Source: DATKHR01 sp036557365 (lineage in GTDB: Bacteria > Acidobacteriota > Vicinamibacteria > Vicinamibacterales > CAVVIG01). From it: a stretch of 64,000 nt of DNA. The stretch covers positions 62,001 to 126,000 of the forward strand of contig DATBHR010000081.1 in assembly GCA_036557365.1 (NCBI GenBank). The letters are read 5' to 3'. Of the stretch, positions 58,762 through 64,000 are shown one piece after another (position 1 is the first letter of the stretch; each line of letters begins with the position of its first letter). Both the position numbers and the translations under genes were made by a program. The notes beneath the pieces are model-generated. The model had not been told where the DNA came from. It worked only from the letters and a program-made list of their open reading frames with translations, and did no database searches.

Positions 58762-59916
58762 ATGCGGCCCATTCTTTTTCTGGCGCGGGCGGAAGTGCTG
58801 CACGTCGTGCGGGATCGTGCGACGCTCGCGCAGGTGCTGATGCTGCCGATCCTGCAGCTGCTCGTCCTGGCGAACGCCGCCACGTTCGAGATCCGCAATA
58901 TCCCGGCGTTCGTCGTCGACCTCGATCGATCGACGACTTCACGAAACCTGACGGACCGCTTCGCTGCGTCCGGACACTTCAGGATCGTCGGCCAGTCCGC
59001 ATCGTTCGACGTGGCAAACGAGGAGATGCTGCGCGGACGCGTCACGATGGTGCTGGGCGTCCCGCACGACTTCGAGCGCGATCTCGTCCGGACCGGAGCC
59101 GCACCGGTCCTCGTCTCGGTCAACGCCGAAAAAGGATCGGCGGCCGGCATCGTCCAGGCGTATGCGGGACGAATTCTCGACGCCTATTCGGCAGAAGTGA
59201 ACGCGACGCTGCGTCCGACAATCCGGACCGTCTCGACGGACGCGACGGAGCCGGCGCCGGTCTCCGGCACGTCGCAGATCGACATCGTGTCGCGCGGCTG
59301 GTACAACCCGACGTTGAACTACCAGCACTACATGGTGCCGGGACTGCTCGTCGCGCTCGTCACGCTGATCGCCACGCTGCTCAGCGCGCAGAACATCGCG
59401 CGCGAGAAGGAGCTCGGCACGCTCGAGCAGTTGAACGTCACGCCGCTGACGCGCGGGCAGTTCATCGCCGCGAAGCTGCTGCCACTCTGGGTGCTCGGCC
59501 TCATCGATCTGGCGATTGGCCTGCTCATCGGCTGGTGGATTTTCGGCGTGCCGATCCGCGGAAGCCTGCTGCTCCTCTTCGGCTCCGCGTGCGTGTACCT
59601 CGTCGTTGCGCTCGCGATCGGCCTCTGGATTTCGACGATGGTGGAAACGCAGCAGCAGGCGATGTTCGTGACGTTCTTCATCATGAACGTGTACCTGCTG
59701 ATGAGCGGCCTCTTCACGCCCATCGACAGCATGGCGCAGTGGGTGCAGACGATCTCGCTCCTGAATCCGGTGCGGCACTTCGTGACGATCTCGCGCGCGC
59801 TGCTCGTGAAGGGTGCAGGCTTCCACGAAATCGCGCAGCCGCTCCTCGTTTTGGGCGTATTCGCTGTCGTGACGCTGGCGCTTGCGATCCGGCAGTACTC
59901 GAAACGGACCGCCTGA
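58762..59916 (+). CDS. ABC-2 type permease (YbhS/YbhR-like), second
   Basis: This 384-aa permease has the same plan as its neighbour: an N-terminal helix, a periplasmic domain and C-terminal helices with the EKELGTLEQLNVTPL loop. ATG 58762 lies 2 bases after the previous stop codon; open frame upstream is a shadow of the first permease. It is the last gene of the operon. The next gene converges with 6 bases between. Confidence 0.93.
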   Translation: MRPILFLARAEVLHVVRDRATLAQVLMLPILQLLVLANAATFEIRNIPAFVVDLDRSTTSRNLTDRFAASGHFRIVGQSASFDVANEEMLRGRVTMVLGVPHDFERDLVRTGAAPVLVSVNAEKGSAAGIVQAYAGRILDAYSAEVNATLRPTIRTVSTDATEPAPVSGTSQIDIVSRGWYNPTLNYQHYMVPGLLVALVTLIATLLSAQNIAREKELGTLEQLNVTPLTRGQFIAAKLLPLWVLGLIDLAIGLLIGWWIFGVPIRGSLLLLFGSACVYLVVALAIGLWISTMVETQQQAMFVTFFIMNVYLLMSGLFTPIDSMAQWVQTISLLNPVRHFVTISRALLVKGAGFHEIAQPLLVLGVFAVVTLALAIRQYSKRTA

Positions 59917-59922
59917 CCGCCG

Positions 59923-60786
59923 CTACTTCACCTGATCGAGGCCTTCGGTCAGTTCGATGTAGGTGCCCCAGGGATCGGTGAAGAACGCGATCGCAATGCC
60001 GAGACTCGGCACTTTCCTGTACGGCGCTGAAAACTTCACGCCTTCGGCCTCGAGCTTCTTGCAGAACTCCTCCAGGTTCTTGACCTCGAACCCGATGTGA
60101 TCGATGACGCGGCCCTGCGTGCCGACGACGGGATCGGGCGACGGGGAGAAGTTGAGCGCGACGCCGGGCAGATCAGCGGCCGGAAATGCGCCGCCTGTCC
60201 GCGATGTCGCGCCGAAGGTCTTGACGTACCACGCCTGCATCTCGGTGTTCTTCGGGTTGAAGAAGTGGATGTGGTTGAGCGTGATCGGCACCGTCTGCTT
60301 CGGGTACTCGAGCAGTTCGACTTTCACGTCCTCGGGTCCGAGCACGAACGCGATCGGGATGCCGCCGGGCTGCGCGGGCGCCGCGATGTCGTCGGTGACC
60401 GTTCGGTCAGGCGCCACTTCGGTCTTCGTGATCATCTGGTAGCCGTTGGCCTTGATCCTGTCGATCATCGATCGCAGGTTCGGCACGCCGAAGCCCACGT
60501 GATTCACGACCGTGCCTCGCGTGCCGCCGGTGGGCACCTGGTTCGGCCGGAAGAAGATGAGCACGTTCGGGAACTTGATGATCTCGACGTTGTTCGTTCC
60601 GATCGTGATCGCCGTCCCGCCGAGCGTGTCGACGAAGAACTTCTTCTGCGCGGCGAGATTCGCGGTGTTCAGGTGATGGTGGCCGTACACGATTGGTCCT
60701 TCCTTCGCGGACGCGAGCTGCGCGAACGCGGCCGACGAGGACGACGAGAGCGCGGCCGACAACAATACGGTGATCGTTCGTCTCAT
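59923..60786 (-). CDS. Secreted VOC (glyoxalase-fold) protein
   Basis: This 287-aa protein has a signal peptide (LLSAALSSSSSAAFA) and two vicinal-oxygen-chelate modules. Metal-ligand-like residues are in YGHHHLNT (first), FVLGPEDVKVELLEYP, LNHIHFFNP and the final TDPWGTYIELTEGL. Exported VOC proteins of this kind occur in Acidobacteriota; the substrate is unknown. It is convergent with the efflux operon. Confidence 0.88.
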   Translation of the reverse strand: MRRTITVLLSAALSSSSSAAFAQLASAKEGPIVYGHHHLNTANLAAQKKFFVDTLGGTAITIGTNNVEIIKFPNVLIFFRPNQVPTGGTRGTVVNHVGFGVPNLRSMIDRIKANGYQMITKTEVAPDRTVTDDIAAPAQPGGIPIAFVLGPEDVKVELLEYPKQTVPITLNHIHFFNPKNTEMQAWYVKTFGATSRTGGAFPAADLPGVALNFSPSPDPVVGTQGRVIDHIGFEVKNLEEFCKKLEAEGVKFSAPYRKVPSLGIAIAFFTDPWGTYIELTEGLDQVK

Positions 60787-60838
60787 GGAGCCTCCGGACG
60801 CACGAGAGTCTACGCGATTGCCGGCTCCGGCCGATCGA

Positions 60839-61528
60839 TCAGCGCGAATTCAGGACGTTTTTCGTGCTGCGGCCGACGAATACGGCAAGCAGGATCATGA
60901 GGCACCCGAGCCCAACCAGATACGGCGCAAGGAGTTCGGCGAGTCCCTGACCCATGGCGGTGCCGTCGAGCCAGTCCCACGTCTCGAGGCCGTTCCAGAT
61001 CGGAAAGATCATCAGTCGGGCGTCGTGCGGAAGCGTCGGCGCGGACAGGCGCACCGACATGCTGACGGCGTCCGACGGGTTCGCGCGGAACTTGCGAGCG
61101 TCCTTATCGCTGCTCGCCGCATAGTTCCAAGGCAGCTCACCTGTGCTCGTGACGGTGATGCTGCGACCGTTTACGGTGACCTGCGCTGACACTCGGGCTT
61201 TTGTTGCTGAATAAGCCACGGGGTTTCGTTGTTCGGGGTCCGTCGCGAGGACGATCACAAAATCCGGCTGGCCCATGCGACGACGGATGCGTCGCCACTG
61301 ATCGTCGTCAGGCACGGAGAAGTGAATTTGACGATCGCGACCGTCGGTGAACTGCTCCGCGGCGACGGTGGCGATCGGCGTCAGCGCGCGGTGAATATCC
61401 GCGCGGGCCTGCTCGCCCTGGCGCCTGACGACCGACGGCCATGACGTGGCGATCAGATACAGTCCGAGTGCGGCCATGCCTGTCGCGGCCACCAGTCGTG
61501 TGGCCCTCACAAGCTGTGTCTTCTTCAT
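60839..61528 (-). CDS. Membrane-anchored hypothetical protein (229 aa)
   Basis: This protein has two membrane helices, one near the N-terminus (ATRLVAATGMAALGLYLIA) and one near the C-terminus (LLAPYLVGLGCLMILLAVFVG). Between them lies a soluble, probably periplasmic, beta-rich domain that includes VNGRSITVTSTGELPW. I do not recognise the family. It is separated from the VOC gene by 52 bases on the same strand and may be the first gene of that transcript. Confidence 0.7.
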   Translation of the reverse strand: MKKTQLVRATRLVAATGMAALGLYLIATSWPSVVRRQGEQARADIHRALTPIATVAAEQFTDGRDRQIHFSVPDDDQWRRIRRRMGQPDFVIVLATDPEQRNPVAYSATKARVSAQVTVNGRSITVTSTGELPWNYAASSDKDARKFRANPSDAVSMSVRLSAPTLPHDARLMIFPIWNGLETWDWLDGTAMGQGLAELLAPYLVGLGCLMILLAVFVGRSTKNVLNSR

Positions 61529-61640
61529 TTCTGTGAGGCTTATCGCGGTAGACGGCGCGCTTCTGCAGGTCGTTCCGTTCGAAGGCGGCGGCGGACTGCG
61601 GGCCGGCGATTGATGGTAAGATCACGGGTCACACCAGCGT

Positions 61641-61716
61641 GGGCCAGTAGCGCAGTTGGGAGCGCGCATGAATGGCATTCATGAGGTCACGGGTTCGACT
61701 CCCGTCTGGTCCACCA
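61641..61716 (+). tRNA. tRNA-Ala, anticodon GGC
   Basis: This 76-nt cloverleaf has acceptor GGGCCAG paired with CTGGTCC, the D-arm AGCGCAGTTGGGAGCGC, anticodon stem CATGA/TCATG with loop ATGGCAT (GGC at 61674-61676) and T-arm ACGGG TTCGACT CCCGT. CCA is encoded. Its 3' end is the probable attachment site of the element to the right. Confidence 0.96.
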
Positions 61717-62182
61717 AACCTTCATTTCCGGTTCTAATTTCCCGCAAGTAGTTGAAGGCCGGTGCAGTTGCGCCGGTTCCAACAAAGCGAGTTCCGTCGA
61801 ACGCGATTCCGTCCGGAAAGAACAGTTGTTGGAACCGCTGGCGCTGCTCGAGTGAGGCGTGGACCCAGAGCTCCGCGGCACGCGGCAGAACGCGTTCTGC
61901 GAACGCCATGATGCCTTCCACGTCGAGTTCTTCGAGCTGGCCGGAGTGACGCTCCATCCGAACCAGCGTGAGCTCCTCGCGCAATTTCTCGGTGTGGCGG
62001 TCGTACGTGTCGATGTCGATCGAGCGTTCAAAAAGGAACGCCTCTTCCAAGCGGTCCAGCTTGTCTTGAGTCGCTTTCGCGGCTCTCTCTGCGTTCGCAA
62101 GCTCCTCGCGGACGGCGGCTCTCCGTGCCTTCCAGATTTGCAACACTGACTCTTTGAGGAGCCGCATGTAGCCGGGCGTTGG
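61679..62182 (-). pseudogene. C-terminal fragment of a large serine recombinase
   Basis: About 168 codons match the C-terminal part of large serine recombinases. They start at PTPGYMRLLKES and include the coiled-coil and the LEELDVEGIMAFAERVLPRA block followed by FPDGIAFDGTRF. The resolvase catalytic domain and zinc ribbon are missing. A TGA at 62183-62185 ends homology on the upstream side. The last 13 or so codons (VDQTGVEPVTS) are the complement of tRNA-Ala, so the frame runs into the attachment site. It is almost certainly non-functional. Confidence 0.8.
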
Positions 62183-62864
62183 TCAGCATCAATCGGACGG
62201 TCCAATGATGCAGGGAGCGGAATAGCTCGGCGTGGCGAATGAGGAACTGGCGGAAGTCTACGGGGACGCGGCGGTTGACGAGGTAGACGAACACGAAACG
62301 ACTCGTGTCCTGCTTCTCGATGCCGACCGGGAGCTTGTCGGGAAAGCAGCGGATCGTCTTCGTGCGCCCAGCTCCGAAGGCGAGGTGCGGGTATTCTTCC
62401 TGACTCAACCCAATGGGTTGCGTGCGATCGAAGAAGGCCCGCTTGTCGCATTCGGGGCTCAACCACCAATACCGCCGATCGCCCAAGACCGCATCAAGGA
62501 TCATCACGCGTTCGACCATTCGGCCGATGGTGCACAGGCGACGGTTGCGATTGTCGGCTTGTCCGATCGCCTCGTAGAGCGGCTTATGGTGGACGTGGTA
62601 CAGGCGACCGCGTCGGACGGGTCCCGGCTCGATGGTTCGAACGAATCCCCTGGCGACGAGCCTGGTCATGAATTCGCGGCTGTTCTGACCGCGCACCGTA
62701 CCGGTGAACTCGCAGTACTGCCGCTCCAGAAAACATCCGGAGTGGACCATAACAGTGACGAGGAACTCTCGCTGGCGCTGCGTCAACCCGAAGTCGCGCA
62801 GCGAGGACACGCGGCTGATGCTGACGCTGTCCAGCACTCGGTTGGGAGGGTATTCGTGCGTCAC
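62028..62864 (-). CDS. Winged-helix mobile-element protein, truncated and running into recombinase remnant
   Basis: Residues 1-225 look like an intact-style protein: LRDFGLTQRQREFLVTVMVH (winged helix), GRLYHVHHKPLYEAIG, then HAELFRSLHHWTVRLM. Around 62180-62200 the sequence changes to unrelated residues rich in Arg because the frame crosses into the recombinase fragment in another frame. The N-terminal region resembles plasmid/ICE proteins with replication-relaxation type winged helices. GTG 62864 overlaps the upstream stop codon as GTGA. The C-terminus is probably lost by deletion. Confidence 0.6.
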   Translation of the reverse strand: MTHEYPPNRVLDSVSISRVSSLRDFGLTQRQREFLVTVMVHSGCFLERQYCEFTGTVRGQNSREFMTRLVARGFVRTIEPGPVRRGRLYHVHHKPLYEAIGQADNRNRRLCTIGRMVERVMILDAVLGDRRYWWLSPECDKRAFFDRTQPIGLSQEEYPHLAFGAGRTKTIRCFPDKLPVGIEKQDTSRFVFVYLVNRRVPVDFRQFLIRHAELFRSLHHWTVRLMLTNARLHAAPQRVSVANLEGTESRRPRGACERRESRESDSRQAGPLGRGVPF

Positions 62865-63742
62865 AGCAGCTCCTCCGTCATGCGCGGATGCGGTCCGGAG
62901 CGGCCGCCGCGGCCGCGAGAGGCGACGACGTAGATCCGGAAGCCAGTCTGCCCGCGGCTGGCGGCGTGAGCGCCGCGGTAATGCGACGTGAAGAGTTCGA
63001 CGTCCTGGTGAAGTTCACGCCCGTCGATCTCGTATTCGATTCGGTAGTCGGGGAAGTGCGTCTGGTCGTCGAAGTACGGCAGATCGTGCTCGCGCGCCCA
63101 GCCGCGGATTTCGTTCTCATCACGGCCAGGTCGGCCGTCACTGTCGGAGCGGTTGCGGTTGTGCTCCTGCAGGAATTCCTGGTACTCACGCTTGAGGTCC
63201 TGTTCGAGAACGACGCGCCGGATCTCGAGGTCAGGGTGCTCGTCTCGAAGGCGAGCCTCTTCCTGTCGAAACGTTGCATAGAGATTCGAGTCGTGGTCAA
63301 TCTCGCGGGAGCGGCTGGCGCCGGCGTAGAACCCCTGCGACGGTTCACCATCTCGCTCCAGGGTGTGCGATTGGAGCAGGTCGCGCCCTTCCGTTGTCAA
63401 GGCCAGCCCTCGTTCATGGTCGCCGAACTCGACGGTCTCAACGAGCCGCTGATCGTGGAGGTTATCGAGCGTGTCGCGCGGAAGATCCAAATCGTGCTCT
63501 GGCACGATCCGAAAGGCGCCGACCGCGGCAAGGGTTCGGCTGTCTTCGCCGTTCAGCTCGTACACTCGATCGCGATCAACAACCAGTTCACGCTCGTCGT
63601 GTCGCGGTAAGTCGAGGTCGCGCATCAGGCCATCCCGAGGATCGTGTTCACCGCGATCGCGCGGGTCGTACACGCGCGGCCAATCGTCGCCGCGATCGCG
63701 GCTATCATGTTCTCGTGGATCATCCCATCGAGCATCGGACAT
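62861..63742 (-). CDS. Arg/Asp-rich mobile-element protein with winged helix, unknown function
   Basis: This 293-aa protein begins with a disordered Arg/Asp/Glu-rich segment (residues 1-60). A winged-helix-like part follows (TLAAVGAFRIVPEHDLDLPR, then LVETVEFGDHERGLALTTEG), then a helical and beta region (YFDDQTHFPDYRIEYEIDGR). I recall similar proteins beside relaxase and TraG genes of integrative conjugative elements; that is memory, not a search. ATG 63742 is chosen because GGAGGG lies upstream. It overlaps the next gene by 4 bases. Confidence 0.6.
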   Translation of the reverse strand: MSDARWDDPREHDSRDRGDDWPRVYDPRDRGEHDPRDGLMRDLDLPRHDERELVVDRDRVYELNGEDSRTLAAVGAFRIVPEHDLDLPRDTLDNLHDQRLVETVEFGDHERGLALTTEGRDLLQSHTLERDGEPSQGFYAGASRSREIDHDSNLYATFRQEEARLRDEHPDLEIRRVVLEQDLKREYQEFLQEHNRNRSDSDGRPGRDENEIRGWAREHDLPYFDDQTHFPDYRIEYEIDGRELHQDVELFTSHYRGAHAASRGQTGFRIYVVASRGRGGRSGPHPRMTEELL

Positions 63743-64000
63743 GATTCCCTCCGCTCCTCCGTTCGGCTGTTTCTTGCTGTCTGAGAGACGCCCTGGCAGG
63801 GACTGCGAGGGCGATTCGCGAGAGCACCAGACCGCCGGGGCATTTCGCCGCGGCGGCCGGGCCGTGGTCTGCAGAGACTCAGACTCGGCGCCGTGAGGCG
63901 ATCGAGCCGTCGGTCGGGTCCGTGTCGCCTTGGCGCCAGGGCCCGCGGAGGACCAATCCGCTGTTGTCTTTATACTCCGGTCGAATCCGCCCGGCAACCG

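Larger units (their letters stand above)
61699..64000. mobile_element. Edge of a decayed integrative element at tRNA-Ala
   Basis: From the tRNA-Ala 3' end to the window edge all genes are on the minus strand and are unlike the neighbouring chromosome. They are a recombinase C-terminal fragment running into the tRNA, a DNA-binding-type gene fused in place to it, and an Arg/Asp-rich protein of a kind I recall from conjugative elements. The tRNA 3' end would be one attachment site; the other end lies beyond the window. At 63743-64000 I see no gene or clear signal. Confidence 0.6.

Noticed and set aside
61687..62469. 260-codon minus-strand ORF overlapping the recombinase remnant
   Set aside because: It is another frame of the same DNA; the matching recombinase residues are in the frame ending at 61679.

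Overview
The window is high-GC bacterial chromosome and most resembles Acidobacteriota, probably the Vicinamibacteria (subdivision 6) side. This is an inference from gene content. It has an Oar-type TonB-dependent receptor with an N-terminal carboxypeptidase-regulatory domain, a PadR regulator, an 808-aa MacB/FtsX-type permease without its own ATPase, a FecR/DUF6600 envelope protein, and M16 peptidases in an active/inactive pair. No rRNA, CRISPR array or insertion sequence was seen. Many genes overlap by 1-4 bases (ATGA, GTGA, TTGA), and several start directly after a -10-like hexamer without a Shine-Dalgarno sequence.

Layout. 1-7.6 kb: ExbB-ExbD-ExbD energiser, a PadR regulator with a small membrane protein, a large TonB-dependent receptor and a TPR lipoprotein. 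7.7-15.4 kb: stringent response and proteostasis (Rel/SpoT, RidA, L28, a DksA-like protein behind an ECF-type promoter candidate, Lon). 15.4-21.2 kb: a minus-strand operon ileS-lspA-lgt-rluD-NUDIX that includes two lipoprotein-maturation enzymes. 21.2-27 kb: the M16 pair, a GNAT protein and the permease. 27-31 kb: a minus-strand run thiD-moaE-moaD-prfA-prmC-HIT. 31-39.6 kb: bioY, an exported methyltransferase, aspartase and class I fumarase back to back, FdhE, an IscA-type protein, a Fur-ferritin fusion, a PHP protein and a methyltransferase. 39.6-44 kb: a membrane protein paired with an ABC ATPase that has lost its catalytic motifs, two cold-shock proteins, a HAD phosphatase with no ordinary start codon, a selenocysteine tRNA and a MocA-like protein. 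44-49 kb: a fused glycosyl-1-phosphate transferase and an envelope or stress cluster (FecR/DUF6600, YeaQ-like, LysM). 49-60 kb: a heterodimeric ABC exporter, then a TetR-controlled tripartite efflux operon with two ATPases and two ABC-2 permeases. 60-64 kb: a secreted VOC protein, tRNA-Ala(GGC) and the edge of a decayed integrative element.

How the genes connect. Molybdopterin genes (moaD, moaE, a MocA-like protein), FdhE and tRNA-Sec together suggest a selenocysteine- and molybdenum-dependent formate dehydrogenase elsewhere in the genome. The IscA and Fur-ferritin genes lie next to FdhE and an Fe-S fumarase, which suggests an iron or redox neighbourhood. Rel/SpoT and the DksA-like protein lie within 5 kb of each other. 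The strongest candidates for something little described are the Fur-ferritin fusion at 37.3 kb, the degenerate ABC protein with its membrane partner at 39.6-40.8 kb, and the HAD gene whose catalytic motif lies upstream of every ordinary start codon.
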